From the NCBI GenBank assembly GCA_007922305.1, contig ML677335.1, positions 21,077,933 to 21,141,932 of the forward strand: a DNA stretch of 64,000 nucleotides. Reading direction: 5' to 3'. The position numbers were made by a program, and so were the translations under genes. The notes below the pieces were generated by a model. The model was not told the DNA's origin, did not search any database, and was given only the letters and a program-made list of their open reading frames with translations. This document shows, piece by piece, positions 1-12,536 of this stretch. The stretch's first letter is position 1, and each line of letters starts with the position of its first letter. This DNA is from Dermatemys mawii. Its lineage: Eukaryota > Chordata > Testudines > Dermatemydidae.

Positions 1-537
1 CTAATAACTAATCGTGCATTCAGTGTAGTCAGCAGCTCGCACATCACCAGTAGTTTGAAAATTATTTGTTCAAACCATTTGGTGAACAGGTAGAAATAAT
101 GAATTGCAGAAACTAGGACTGGTCTGTGAATAATCCTCAAAAATAAAGGGTGCTAAATTCATTCTATTTTATTGTTCAATCAACACTGTTTGAACAGCCA
201 TTGTAATCACTGCAAGACAAGAATAGTAAAGGGAAACTATTGAACTTTTCCCTTTAATAGGAGCCTACTGAGTAGCTGCTTTCCTAGCAGCATATGCAAT
301 GCTCAGTGCACTCTCACCTTTGATCTAGAGTTGGTGACCCAGCAGTTAAGTGAATTCTACTTTTCACTGGATTAAAGTGTCACGTATTCTGAAATGAAAT
401 ACATCGTTCACTAGACTATAGTCACTAATGGCGTCCCTCCAAAATGAATACAAATGAAATATTGTTGTTCTGGAGTCCTTGGAGTACCTTATACATTACT
501 CATTTCTCTCTCGCCATCTTTAATGACTAGCCTTAAA
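1..537. other. unannotated AT-rich stretch
   Basis: I see no gene, recognisable repeat or RNA here. It is ordinary AT-rich vertebrate sequence with frequent stops in all frames. Confidence 0.5.
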
Positions 538-804
538 GGGTATGTCCTCGCTGCAGTTAAACACCAGGGGCCGGCCCACATCAGCTGACTCAGGCTCATG
601 TGGCTTAGGGGTTCTTTAATTGCAGCATAGACGTTTGGGGCTCTGGCTGGAGCCCGAGCTCTGGGACCCTGTGAAGCGGGGAGGGTCTCAGAGCCTGGGC
701 TTCAACTCAGAAGTCTACTGCACAGTTAAGCAGCCCCGTAGCCAGAGCCCTACAAGCCTGAGTCAGCTGGCACAGGCCCACCCCACAGCAGTGCGGACAT
801 ACCC
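538..804. mobile_element. foldback MITE (non-autonomous DNA transposon)
   Basis: The ends are inverted: GGGTATGTCC at 538 is mirrored by GGACATACCC ending at 804, and the match continues imperfectly inward (CTCGCTGC against GCAGTGC). The interior is also roughly palindromic: CAGCTGACTCAGGCT near 580 is mirrored by AGCCTGAGTCAGCTG near 755. The element is clearly richer in G+C than its flanks. It has no coding capacity, so any short open frame inside it is incidental. It resembles a MITE family I remember from turtle genomes that ends in GGGTATGTCTACAC. The flanking bases (TAA on the left, AAA on the right) would allow a 3-bp PIF/Harbinger-type target duplication, but they do not prove one. 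Confidence 0.8.
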
Positions 805-3085
805 AAAAAGAAAGTCTCAGTTTCAATAACGGTGCCTATTTTCTGTAGAAATGCCTTGAATGAGAAAAGACATCAGAGGTCAGATAGAAAATAAAGGCCA
901 TCATACAAGTAAACATGTTGATAGGAGTCATGCAGTCCAAAGGGATGTGTTAAGCCCCTTAGAAGATCACTTTCAACATTAGGTCCCAAACCCTTGGTAA
1001 TACAAGCATCTTAAAGTCACTGCACCCTAATCAAGTCCATTCTTATACATGACATTGGGCCATCATTCAGTTAAACTCATTATCTGTGTGCAATGGTCAA
1101 GGGTGTCTTCTAAGACATACATTTCTGGCTCCCTGAGTTTCCAAGGCCTAAACTACAGAAGTGCCCTTTCAGTCTTCCCATTAAACCGCCGAAGACCTAC
1201 GAACTGAAAAGTGCATTGCAATGACAAGCTGTGAATCACAATAAATGGGAATTAGAGAAACTAAATAAATTGTTTAAAAAGCCAGACATCCATTTCCTGT
1301 GTCCACACCTGCTCATATATGGGTTGAAGAAGAGTTTTACAAGTTGCAGGTGATTAGAGGAAACAATTTTTCTAAAAATTGTAGGTCAAAGTGCCAGAAT
1401 GAAATCCTGTGTTCATCCACAGAAGAGATATGCAAACTTCCCTACACCAGTGAGCCTCAAAAGAGGGACAATGTGTAGGGTAAGAGAGAGGCCCATTTTC
1501 CATATTGCCATTACCAAGACTGCCAGTTTGAGCTGGTTTTGTTGCCTAATTTTTAAGCCACTGAACAGCTACTAGACAGTAATGCCATTCAGTCCTCAAC
1601 CACCTAGGATCAGGTTCAATCTGGCTACCTAGAAATGCAGATGCCAATCTCTATTACTAGTCTTTTGAACCGTCTCATCATCTTTCTTTGCTATCTCTTA
1701 GCAGAAACAGATACCAAGACAGTACCAAGAAAAATATTCTGTTATGTTATGCTCACTGGCACAGATGCTCAACTCTGGGAATTTTCTCAGAACAGCTACA
1801 GCTATTAGTAAACATTTTACTAAAATACATAATTCCAAAAAATGCTTTCACTAATTCAATCAATCAATCTTCACAGGAAACTGATCCCTCTTTTGGTTTC
1901 ATTTACTATTATTTCCTCTGCAACATAAAAAAGTACTGCAGGAAAACAAATCAAACCAACAAAACTGAACAGACATTTCTGAGGAGATGCACCACATATA
2001 TTCATTTTTACTGACAGTACAGAAAGAAAAAAGTAAACAATTTTTTTTCTGATTAGTTATGACATTTTCTATAAAGTGAAACATTAATGACTTGCCAAGT
2101 TTTTCATTTTTTAAATATCAGGCATTAGTGGATTTAAAAAATACTATCGTCTTTAAAATATAAAGATATTATAGCATTAGGGTTTTGTTAAAAAAAGGAT
2201 TTTTAGAAAAAAAAATAGCACTCAGTTATTTTCTTTGACCATACCTATTTTAAATTTAACAGATAATTTAACTTGTAGGTCAGATTTTAGAAGTACCAGG
2301 AGCTTCAAGGCTGAAGGAATTCCAGAATTAAAAGAGCTTTTCTATTTCAGAAAAGTCATTTCTCTAACAGAATGTTCCTACAAATATTTCTGTTCGAGAT
2401 GGTTTATGAACTGATCAGTAACACTGAGCATGACAACATTACGGAGTGACTATATTTCCAAGATTACTTAGAGCGATTCTTGAATCGGAGGTCGGCAATA
2501 TAGATTGCAAGAAGAGGTCAAGCCACAGATTTCAATATAGGAATATTCATAGAACCATGTCCTTTGCTTTGGTTCTGTGCAGCCAAGTCAGTTAAAAATT
2601 ATATCAAAAAGAGGATCTGAACAGACTCCCTCATCCTCCACAATTCCATTTCATCTGCAGAACAAGAAAAAGACTCCTCTTCCCTGTTCCACACTCTGAA
2701 TGTATTGGTGATGGAATGTGATACAGTTAATCTAAAAATTAACCTGAAGTTTTGGTTCCTCATATTAGAGACAAAAAATTAAGAGCCAGAACCTGAAATC
2801 ACTGTAAATTCAGAATATTTTGGATCTAGTGTTTTGGTTCAGACCCTTTTCTACAAAATCTATCAGTTCTACAAAATACATAACATCCTTGAACTGTGAC
2901 TCTCTCTCTATTTTTTTTTTCCAAGGGACCTGCCAGGAAAGCAAGGTAACAGACAAATTCTCTTACCACTGAGGTCAAACCCTTTATCAAAAATGTTCAA
3001 ATGCAGTATATATCAAACTGTATTAGGCAAAAAACATCTTCAGAATCATGTTAATCCTCGGACCCTCTACAGCAACCCTGAATTC
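805..3085. other. stretch without recognisable genes
   Basis: No gene or repeat family was recognised. It is AT-rich, with poly-T and poly-A runs around 2040-2220 and a T tract near 2910. The frames open at 1688-2014 (plus) and 1899-2084 (minus) are short, overlap each other and show no domain-like composition. Confidence 0.45.
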
Positions 3086-3087
3086 TT

Positions 3088-3165
3088 TTAAGACATGAAC
3101 CCCTGTCCTTCAAAGACCATGGCTTGTGCCTTAGCCACTGGACCATCCTTTCTGCCTGAAAGCAT
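3088..3165 (-). repeat. tRNA-like SINE fragment, antisense
   Basis: Read on the minus strand, a TGGNNNAGNGGCTAAGGC-like A-box region is followed at tRNA-like spacing by a GGTTCATG-like B-box remnant. The plus strand shows the antisense form, with TGAACCCCTGTC and GCCTTAGCCACTGG. This A/B spacing recurs at about 20.7 kb and, in part, at 31.0-31.3 kb. It is too decayed to fold as a tRNA. Confidence 0.4.
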
Positions 3166-4335
3166 GGGCATAGCAAAACTATATTTACTTGCTGGTTTAG
3201 CCCATAAGAACTTAATCACCAGATTACTTGGGAGCTTTGACTAAAACAGTTCTGTAACCAACCCTGTGAAACCCCTTCCATAGTAGAGCTAACAAGGATA
3301 TACCATTTTAAAGTGAACTGGCCCTATTCATCCTGGCATAATTTGAACACAGCTTGTGAATGTGATTATGAAAGATGTTTTAAAAGCTGTAACAGGGACA
3401 AACTGGGTTAGCCACTTTTAAGATTTGGACAGGGCCAAGGTGATTAATGTTCAGGGATGTTAAGAAGTGAAAAGGCCTTTTTTCCTAGAAGAAAAGCACA
3501 AAAGCTACTGAAAGAGAAAAGAAAATAGGGCTACATAATAATCAAAACTGTTACTGCTGCAGGAAAAGGACTGTGCATTTGACTGACAATTTGAAAACGC
3601 TATTCGAGTTCCAAAGAATGACAAATTGTGAGGGTATGCATGAGCATAAGAACTACAGTATGACAATATTTAGCAGAGCTATGCGGACAAAGAGGATCTG
3701 CAGCTATTTGTCCATCATAAGGACAGCAAAAAAATAAAGGAATTAATGTTGAAGCCCGCTTAGGTGAAAACCCTGTCCAAAGTTCATTGACAAGGGGGAT
3801 GCAGAATCCATTAAACGAATGCTGTATTGACTGTTGGAAGGGAATATTCTTGTGCTGGAAATTTATTCAAAAGAAATAAATCACAATAAGGACCATTTCT
3901 TGTCCTGTACAGGAACCAGCTAGCTGTTCAAACCTATCCAGTGGGATTGCAGAGAAGAGATCATGTGAAATCCTTTTAAATTTATTTATTTGTCTCCACA
4001 GTAAGCTAAGTGCTTTCCAAAAAGCAGATGAAGATATGGTCCACGTATTCGAAGTTGCCTGGAAACATCATACCAAGAAACACTTGTGACACCTTTACTA
4101 CAGTGTAGAGTCCCTCATCAAGCCAAATTTCCAGAACAGTATGATACTGCTGACAAGATCAAGGATGAAAAGTAGCACCTATGTACTGTTGGACACTCAA
4201 AATGCACACAGGACAGAATTCTTTGCAGTGACATGAGAAAAAGTATTTTTTAATAATCAGTGTAGTATTAAAACAAAACTTGGGAACTGCCCACAATTCA
4301 GTCTACACAGGCTTCTCCCGAAAATAAAGATGTAA
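3166..4335. other. stretch without recognisable genes
   Basis: No repeat family or domain was recognised. Short stretches around 4020-4240 read almost like decayed coding sequence on the plus strand (residues such as ADEDMVHVFEVAWKHH) but are broken by stops. I could not place them in a family. Confidence 0.35.
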
Positions 4336-4635
4336 TTCAATGCCTCTTTTGCCATAGGAATCCTGCCATCTGTAGACAGGAGTCTACTGCTATCCCAAGA
4401 AGAAACAAAGTACACTCTACCTGATGCCCACCAAATTCTCTGTCAGCTTGCAGAGAGTCCATACAATCTTGGAGATGTAGTGCATGAACACTTTCCTCTG
4501 ACACACCTCTTTATTTTGAATGGATGCTGCCTTGATGCTCTTGTTGAGGAAGAGGAAGAACTGGTTCCCTACTTTAGCATATCAGTGCAACAAGAAAGAG
4601 TAAAAAGAACCTTATGGGAGGGGAGCGCCATATAG
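4336..4635 (+). other. unassigned open segment, possible decayed coding sequence
   Basis: A stop-free run of 99 codons reads on the plus strand from just after TAA (4333-4335) to TAG (4633-4635). It has no ATG at its start. A polypyrimidine stretch followed by CCATAG at about 4341-4357 resembles a splice acceptor. The translation looks protein-like (for example CQLAESPYNLGDVVHEHF) with an acidic run of five Glu residues, but I recognise no family. A stop-free run of this length is not rare by chance in 64 kb. It could be an exon, a processed-pseudogene remnant or chance; chance is the safest reading. Confidence 0.15.
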
Positions 4636-4659
4636 GCCCAGTCTTTCAAAACAGAACTC

Positions 4660-4790
4660 AGCATCCAGCATGATCTTTTGAGAATCTGGCCCTTATTTAT
4701 GTGCTTAAATGAGAAAGAAGCTGTTTTGGAAATCTTGACCCAATTGCGGGTGTTGAGGGTTTGAAAATCTGACCCACAGGGAAGCATGTA
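4660..4790 (-). repeat. probable old interspersed repeat fragment
   Basis: On the minus strand the text contains phrases such as GGTCAGATTTTCAAA and GGGCCAGATTCTC. I associate these with abundant short reptile repeats, also hinted at around 28.9 kb. No ends or target duplications are visible. Confidence 0.3.
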
Positions 4791-7700
4791 ATGGAAGGGG
4801 CCGACACTGGCCTTTTCTATGTTAAAAAGAAAAAAAAGTTGTTAACAAGTGTGTTACCAATTGATGGAAAGCAATACAAACTGGTTACAGTCAAATGGTT
4901 TGGTTAAAGAGTGTGCTGGCAGCATGCAACCCTGTTCTTGGTTTCCCCCCTTAGAAACAGAGAATAAAGTAATGTCAGAGAGAAATTATATAGACAACCA
5001 TAGTCATAGGAATATTCAAGACAAGGAAAAATATTGTATAACAATATTGAAAAGCAGACAAAATACAGCCAAGTGCTGCCTTCCACTGTGTATTGTGTAG
5101 AAAGGTCCCCCTGGGCTGTCTCCTTCTACTGTCATTTTGGACTCTCTTAAAATTGTATTGAGTCTCCAGAATTTTATTCCGAGACACCCCTTTTTCACAT
5201 GTACTCCCAAACACTACACTAAATTTACATCACAGCATATTACGGCTTCACTTAATGTGTTTTTCGTTTTGTAGCTGCATATTTCCAACTTTCTTGCCTC
5301 TGAAAAGACCCCACAGTGGAAAATTCAATCAAGTTTCAGTACAGCAATCAAGCTTTATTGCAGTTGTGATTTTAGTTTGTTCCCAGGTGCACAGTCATTA
5401 CTGTATCCTCTTTCTAACATATTTTCAAAACCTAACATTTTGTAGCAAGATATTTCTGTTAATCATAAAAAGTAGTGCAAATCTGCTTATTTGTTAGTAC
5501 AGCACATAAAACAAAAAGGAAGCTGCTGTTTCTCTATTATCTGTCTTAGAAAAGCCACACATCAACCACTATCTAGGTTACCCAATAGTTCATTGTTTCT
5601 AACCTAACAAAATTTCACCTGATGCATTCAGGTTTGCTAATTTTAGTTACTTGACTTGGTTCTTGCAGCTACTACTACTAAGACCCAAATGGACAACCAT
5701 TTATATCAAACCAACTCCCGGTTAATTTTGGGAGCACAACTGGCCTCTAAGAAGCAGCTGTAAACTACTATCTATGAATAGATTTCAGATTAATTTTCTG
5801 TCACAAATAGGTGATTCTCAGATACAGTGAAGGCATTGTATTTACGATCAGGCTGCAAAGGGTTAAGTCTTAAGAGCTTGTGCTGTTAGCTGCATTCATA
5901 TTTCACCACTCTTATGCAATAGGACATGACTTTTCCCTGCAATTTTGTTCTTTATTTTTATTCCTCAGAACTAAACAAAATAAAATCCAGGTTATTTTAG
6001 AAGATAGATTTTCTATTAGCTGCCTCAAAAAGGACTTTACTGGGTAGAAGAAAGGTTATACTAGAATGCTCCTTTTATAACCCAGAGAAGGAGAGCACTG
6101 GGTTTGTACCCAAGGTCCCAGTCCTACAAACTGATTTACGGACAGACACACATGACCGTACAAAGCCCCTTTGGCTCCACTGGAGCTCCAGCAGGTTGCA
6201 GGGGTCCACCCACATACATCCTATTGAAAGATCAGGGCCATAAGGTGATAACAATTGTAAGGACTGAGTCTACCAAAAGCTTAAAATAAAAAGTGCCTAA
6301 TAACTGCATGAACTTCGTGAACAGAAAGTATGATGTGTTTCATGTAAATATGTTGGCATATATGGAAGACAACTGCCAACCCCGGGGAGACTTTTGGACT
6401 TGTTCATCCTGATAAATGTCTCATTTATTTTTAACAAACCAAACCAATCAAATTGGCCACTTTTAACACTGCACTGTAATACCAGAATTGGCATGAGTCT
6501 GAGTGTTGGTGTGTTACCCAGAGAGGTACGAGTCTTATCAAACAAGCCATATTGACTGCCTTTATTTTCAACTATTTTAATAAACCGCACTGGACTTAGT
6601 TTACCTGGAACTAAGCAACACTTTAAGATGTGTTCTACTTTTTGTTCTTTCTGATAATTATTGTAAAGTGAAGAAAGTGGATTTTAATTATACTGTAAAG
6701 TTAAGGATGTGACTACTTTCTCTCCACTATTCTATAAAATGCTTATTTACTCTATTATCTTTCCTCTTCAAATTGACAAATTGTTTGTAATTCAAAGAAA
6801 GCTCACAGATTTGAATGCCACTTTAAAAGAATGTTGGGAATGTCTGTACCATTATTATTTATTTACTTATAATATGGTAGTTTATGTGCCCACTCAAGAT
6901 CAAGGCCTCATTGTGCTAGGTAAAAACTCAAGAGTAAAAGCCTGTCTGCCCCACAGAGCTTGTAATTTCATATTTTGTTGCTTTTATTCTCGCCTACACA
7001 GCTTCTTTACCATTTAGCAGCTCCCATTACCATTAAGCTTCCATTCTCTTTACTAATGATTCAGACTAGTTTAGAAAAGATGTGAAATTATTAGGAAAGA
7101 ATTTTTCTGTTTAAGTAACTGACATTATTACTTTTTTTTTTATTACAGTATAATCAAAGACCTGTAAACTATGTGGTGCTTTAAACTGGGGGGTAAATTG
7201 TCATAGCAATGCTTTTTAATGACATAAAGAAGCAAAGACAAGTGAGGGTTGCTACCGACTGCAAGCCAAAAGCTATTATTTGAAGGTGCTACATTATCCA
7301 CTTTTAGTCCTATTTCCAGGGGGTTATAAAATGATTAAGAAAATGCTCCATGATGAAACTTACTACCTAAGGCTTTATCCTGAAGCAAACTTAAATCTGG
7401 TTGAAATCAATTTACTTCTTTATAAGTTATATTTTTGCAATTTCAGATGCTCTTTTTTGTGCTCTGATTTATAATCAATGCCTTCAGCTGAAGCCATCAT
7501 ATTTTACACAGTTATTAGTCCATGATGTAGACTAAAGCTTCAAAGCATTCCAAACACAAATAAAACAGCAGCCACTCTGTGCAATGTGTTTGGAATGCTA
7601 AATTCATGTTTAGAAACCTAGGTTTGGATAGACTCAGGACTATGTATATGGGTGCTGATTTGTAGAATCTGTAGCAGTCAGTTCCCCAAAGAGGTGGGTT

Positions 7701-8134
7701 GGTGAAGTATCCCTATCTGTGGTACTCAGGCAGTCTTCACTGTGGCCAGTGAAACAGTGCTAGGTTTCTTCAGGTATTATTTAAAACCTAGTTAAAATAA
7801 GCTTCTAGCTAAAGCCTAACACTAGCCAACCCAACAAGCCAACTATTGTGTTGGTTTGCATTGAGTTTTTCAGTCTTTCCTGCCTACCTCACCATTCCAC
7901 CCTACCCCACCCCACCCCTGGCATCCTGCCAGACAACTAGAAAGCTCAAACAAACCTCTATTTCTCTGAAATCCTCTTCTTATTAGATGAGTTACGTAGA
8001 CCTCAAAAAATATTCCAACATTGTAGCATGTGAATGTTCCCACTTTTAAAAAAACAAGTCCTGTTTGTTGAAATGTTACTCTGAGGCCTGGAAAGGCTTG
8101 CAAGATCAGTGCTCCCACCAGCTTGGTAATAAAA
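4791..8134. other. stretch without recognisable genes
   Basis: No gene or repeat family was recognised. Several overlapping short frames near 4.9-5.2 kb on both strands start and stop without conserved composition. A C-rich run (ACCCCACCCCACCCC) lies near 7900. Confidence 0.45.
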
Positions 8135-8560
8135 CTCATAGTCATCGGAATTTAGGGCAAGAAGGGACCTTGAGAGGTCGTTTAGTCCAGCCCCCTGCAC
8201 TGAGGTAGGACCAAGTATCCCTAGACCACCTCTGACAAGCATTTGTCTCACCTGTTCTTAAAAACTTCCAATGATGAGGATTCCACAACTTCCCCCCTTG
8301 GAAGCCTATTCTAGAGCTCAACTATCCTTACAGCTAAAAAGTTTTTTCCTAATATCTAAACATAAATCTCTCTTACTGTAGATTGTTCTCTAGGCTCACT
8401 GTCTTAATCAGTCACTGTCCTCTTATAACATCCCTTAAGGTATTTGAAGAGTGTTGTCAGGTCCCCTCTCAGTCTTCTTTTCTCAAAGTTAAACATGTCC
8501 AGTTTTTTACTCTTTCCTCATAGGTCAGATTCTATGTTCTTATGTAGATTGTTCCATGAA
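8135..8560 (-). mobile_element. CR1 LINE 3' end fragment
   Basis: The plus strand carries the reverse complement of a CR1 tail: AGAAGGGACCTTGAGAGGTC, then TCCACAACTTCCCC, then the run TTTTTTCCTAATATCTAA, then AGGTCCCCTCTCAGTC. Read on the minus strand this is the last part of ORF2 followed by the short 3' untranslated region. It is 5'-truncated, as most CR1 copies are, and the reading frame is destroyed. Short open frames overlapping 7870-8251 belong to this repeat and are not genes. Confidence 0.9.
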
Positions 8561-10440
8561 TTCAGGCAAATACTGCAAGAATATTGATGATATTTGTGAA
8601 AATTCAGAAAAATGCATCTGATTTGGCTGTTCTTACTACTGCACGCACAAGTATCTATTTTTCATGTAAATCTTTCATATTAGTAAGTGCTTACTGCATG
8701 CAGTGAATATAGTGGGCCAAATTAATATCTGTTTTACCACCACTGGAATATTTTGCACAGTACAGTATTTTTTTAAAATAATATTAAGGCCAACTTGCAT
8801 AACAATGTCAATGTTCCTCCCTGTTTTCATTAAATTGCTAACCCTACTGGATATAACAAGAAATGGGAATATTATACGAGATGCTTTTTCTGACTTACAG
8901 CCTAATTTTGCAGTCTCAGCAAGATTGAATATGGTGAGGGTGGTTTCTTATCAGAACTAAACTGCTGAGGACTCCCCATCACTAGCTTGAGAATGAACTT
9001 CTACAGAAGGACCTGATCCAAAGTCGATTTGAAGCCTGTATATTAACTTAAACAGTCTTTGAATCAGGCCATTGTCCTCCAAATTACTATCACTGAGCGA
9101 GAATATTACAATAAGTTATTGGGGTCTTTCTTGTTCTTTTATTCATACACAGAATTTATAATTCATTCCAAAAATGTTTATAGTGGCATTACTTCTTTGT
9201 CTGGATTCCCCCCAGACCTTGATATACCTCATTTTCTTAATGTAGCTTGTGCGGCATAAATAGCTGAATCAACAGCTGTGCTATGCTGATAAGGGATCAA
9301 GTGGCAAATTGTGCTAATTGTTGCTGATTCAGCCTTGGCTAACTAAAACATACATGCCTGTGGGTGAATTTTGACCCTGTTAAACCTTGACCACCCACCA
9401 TAATGCTTTGTACAGTACTGCTCCTGAAGATTGTAAAGAGGTTATTTTGTCTGAATTATCTCCTATTAAATTCCTATATATGCTGCAAAAAATAAAAAAG
9501 TGCATGATCATTTATGGTACTAACACTTTTAGTAAGAGCCAGTAAATATGAACTGCTATAAAATGGCACAGCTAGGTACATTATGATCACTGAAGTATAT
9601 ATGTAGTACATCCACTTACAGAATCCTAATCGAATTCCAAGATGGAAAAAAAATTCTATCAATACATACTGGGGATTATTCTGCCCTCAAAAGTGGAGAT
9701 ATCTAGATTACAATTGTATTAAATTAATCATTAATAAATTATTCCACATTGCTGGTTCACTGTCAGTGTTTGCACTTAACCCAACTTCCAAACCAGTGAC
9801 CAAGGTTTAGGAATAACCTTGATACTGTCCCACCTATAGATAGCAAGGGACAGGAGAAGTAGGGAGGTAACAATTATTGGACAAATTCTCTAACCTAATC
9901 CATGGGGCTTCAGAGGCCCAGTTCAGACTACCAGAGAGTCAGAAAAGCCTCAAATCCTTTTTAACTTCTGTCATATGTTAGTGGGCCCCAGAGACCTATT
10001 CTGTCACCTGGAGGTGATCAGAGCACAGCACCACTCTGACTATGCCCCAATATATTCCCTATGTGGGACAAGCTGGAATGGGGTGGTTCCGATTCAGCTA
10101 GGAGTGGTTCCATGATAGCCAGAGTTTTCCCAGACCAAAAGAATTCACAGCTGCTTAGTCACAGCAGCTATTTGGCCCCTTAGTGGTGTTAGAGCAGCAC
10201 AAAGAGACCCCTAAAAACACAGGAGCAGATACCATCCCCTCCACAGACAGAGCACAATAGATACAGATCTTCTGTGCATAGAGGACACCACCAGCCCAGA
10301 ACTATGTTTTATGGAGGCTATGTAAACCTTCCTCCAGCCAAGCCTACTGGCTGTTTTACTGAGGAGTCAGTACATTTATGTCCTTATAGGTCAACAGGCC
10401 ATTTCCCCATACAGAAGAGTAGGGGGAGAGATGAAAATGT
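8561..10440. other. stretch without recognisable genes
   Basis: No recognisable gene or repeat. The base composition is AT-rich until about 10.2 kb, where it becomes more GC-rich on approaching the next repeat. Confidence 0.45.
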
Positions 10441-10667
10441 CAGGAGCTGGTTCGCCACTCCAGGTCAATGGGGGTTGTGGGAAGTGGTGGCCAGCACATA
10501 CCTCAGCCTGCACCGCTTCCCGCAGGCCCCATTGGCCTGAAGCAGCAAACCGTGGCCAGTGGGATACACGATTGGCAGAACCTGTGGATGCAGCAGGTAA
10601 ACAAACTGTCTCAGCCTGCCAAAGGGCTTACCCTGGCAGGCCGTGTACCAAACGTTGCCAGTCCCTG
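10441..10667. mobile_element. GC-rich hAT-type MITE, truncated
   Basis: The right end reads ACGTTGCCAGTCCCTG, ending at 10667. Its reverse complement (CAGGGACTGGCAACGT) looks like a CAGGG-type hAT terminus. The interior (GGCCCCATTGGCCTG, GGTAAACAAACTG, CCCTGGCAGGCCG) matches my memory of a common palindromic turtle MITE. Only one half plus the centre is present, and the matching left CAGGG end is missing. Its GC content explains three overlapping plus-strand open frames at 10274-10710, which I do not regard as genes. Confidence 0.7.
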
Positions 10668-11490
10668 GGCTACCGTAACCCTAAAAGCAGTAGTAGCAAC
10701 CACTGAGTAGCTTTACTAGTAGTCTATAACTGGAGGAAAGGGATATCTTCTTCACTTGGCATCCCCAAAAGCTGTCTCTGTGTTAAACAATTTTTCCCCA
10801 ACAATTCTTAGTGGTGCTATTACAAGTTCAGCTGCATTGGTGAACTCCAATGGAGGTGAGATGCCCACAGTTTCCAGCATTTTACCAACATGAGTGAAAT
10901 CTGATTTTATTTTATTTTTTGATGAAATTCCCCATTACAGACAAGGCAGAAGATTCCCTAACTACTTCCTTGGATCAGAATTTCAGCCCACAACGTTTTG
11001 GAGAAAAGACATTACTTGACTTCTTCTCCACAATCTGAAATAATTTCCTTCAATTAATTTCCAATATGGCACCTAGTGGCTTCACTGTTCTCTTGCCCAT
11101 GACCCAGTCTTTATCCTCCCAGTTGTGTGTATTTATCAAGGCAGTAAAATCCACTTACAGAATCAATAGCAGCTACTTTCTTAGAGTGACTTCCAATGAA
11201 TTGATTTACCCGAAGAGTCAATACTGAATGGCAATGACTTCTGCTTAATTTTGAAACATAATTAGCATAAATTCTGTATAATGGGGAACACACAGACTTT
11301 GCCATGCGGGGTTAGCTGGTGATGAAGTGTTCAAAGGGTATGAAATTCCAAGTTTGATAATTTAATTTAGGAACTGCTGAACAAAGTTTTGAAAGATATG
11401 AAAATAAACTCAATAATGACTTACTGCATTTCAAGTCTTCTTGGATAGCTTTATTAATCTGGTTTCTTCCTACAGTCAGAATAGCTACTT
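10668..11490. other. stretch without recognisable genes
   Basis: Nothing recognisable. The sequence is AT-rich, with short chance frames only. Confidence 0.45.
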
Positions 11491-11905
11491 AAATGGAACA
11501 ATAGGGCATCCACTCATAGATTAACAGATTATGAATCCAGAAGGGATTCATGTGATCATCTAATTTGCCTTCCTGCATAACATAGGCCATAGGATTTACC
11601 CCAAATAGCAGCTTTTGAACTAGAACATACTTTTAGAAAAAACATCCAACAATTATTTTAAAATTTTCAGGGACAGAGAATTCAATATAACTCTTAGTAA
11701 ATTGTTCCATTAGTTAATTACCCTCATTTTTAAAAATATTGCCGTTTTATTTCCAGTCTGAATTTGTCTAGCTTCACTTCCAGCCCTGGGATCTTATACC
11801 TTTGTCTGCTAGACTCAAGCAGCCTGTCATCAAATTTCTGTTCCCCATGCAAGTTCTCATAGATTGTAATCAAATCATCCCTTAACCTTCTCTTGGTTAA
11901 GCTAA
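11491..11905 (-). mobile_element. CR1 LINE fragment, 3' part (left of a MITE insertion)
   Basis: The plus strand shows the CR1 3' signature in reverse complement (CCAGAAGGGATTCATGTGAT, then CTTCCTGCATAACATAGGCC). This is followed by minus-strand coding for the end of ORF2, with residues such as RRLRDDLITIYENL and KLDKFRLEIKR, typical of the CR1 C-terminus (family pattern RLRGDLI...L...F.L..R). The copy continues after the MITE at 12193. Stops and indels make it non-functional. Confidence 0.88.
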
Positions 11906-12192
11906 GGCTATGGTTACAACTGTGCACCTTGCAGCAGCACAGCTACAGGAGTGTCGCTGTAAGTATGCAGTGTATGCAATGTAGCCACTGTTTGTCGGCA
12001 GAAGAGAGCTCTCCTGCTGACAAAATAAAACCACTCCCAATGAGGGAGGTGGTGGTTTGGTCAGCAAGAGAGCATCTCCTGCCGACAAATCACTGTTTGC
12101 ACAGTTACTGATGAAAAGTGCAAATGTGATAATTGGGGGTATATTTTTTCACACCCCTAACCAACAAACGTGCACTGTGTCTAGACATAGCC
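11906..12192. mobile_element. 287-bp MITE inserted into a CR1 copy
   Basis: The ends are inverted: GGCTATGGTTACA at 11906 against TGTCTAGACATAGCC ending at 12192. The left flank is GCTAA and the right flank TCAACAG, consistent with a 3-bp TAA/TCA-like target duplication of PIF/Harbinger type. Removing the insert restores a continuous CR1 minus-strand text. The interior has inverted GCCGACAAA / TTTGTCGGCA pairs. It is non-coding. The short frames around 11893-12111 are inside it. Confidence 0.85.
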
Positions 12193-12370
12193 TCAACAGA
12201 CCAAGCTCCTTGCGTCTTTCTCTCTCTAATTCTATTTTCCAATTCTTTGGTGATTTTTGAGGCTCTTCGCCGAACCCTTTCCAATGTATCCATTTCCTAA
12301 CTGTCCCAGTTAAGAGCTGTCCTACTGTCACCTCCCCAAATATCACTGATATTTGGAGGCCTATTATATT
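12193..12370 (-). mobile_element. CR1 LINE fragment (right of the MITE insertion)
   Basis: This continues the CR1 ORF2 C-terminal region on the minus strand. The residues LERVRRRASKITKELEN correspond to the conserved LERVQRRATKMI-type segment just upstream of the part found before 11905. The order and strand agree with a single CR1 copy interrupted by the MITE. The LINE-5' end fades out near 12370. Confidence 0.85.
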
Positions 12371-12536
12371 GTCATTATCTTGTACTCCTTCATTTTAACA
12401 GACAGTGTTATGCTGGGGCGTGGCTTTAACCTCATGATCGTACCCTCCATTCAATATAAATGTAGAAACAATCAAGCTCATTAATAAGACAAATAAGCTA
12501 AAACAACAGGAGCCATTAGCTCAAACAGCTCCACTG

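Noticed and set aside
10274..10710. Three plus-strand frames of 80-91 codons
   Set aside because: They overlap a GC-rich hAT-type MITE; not coding.
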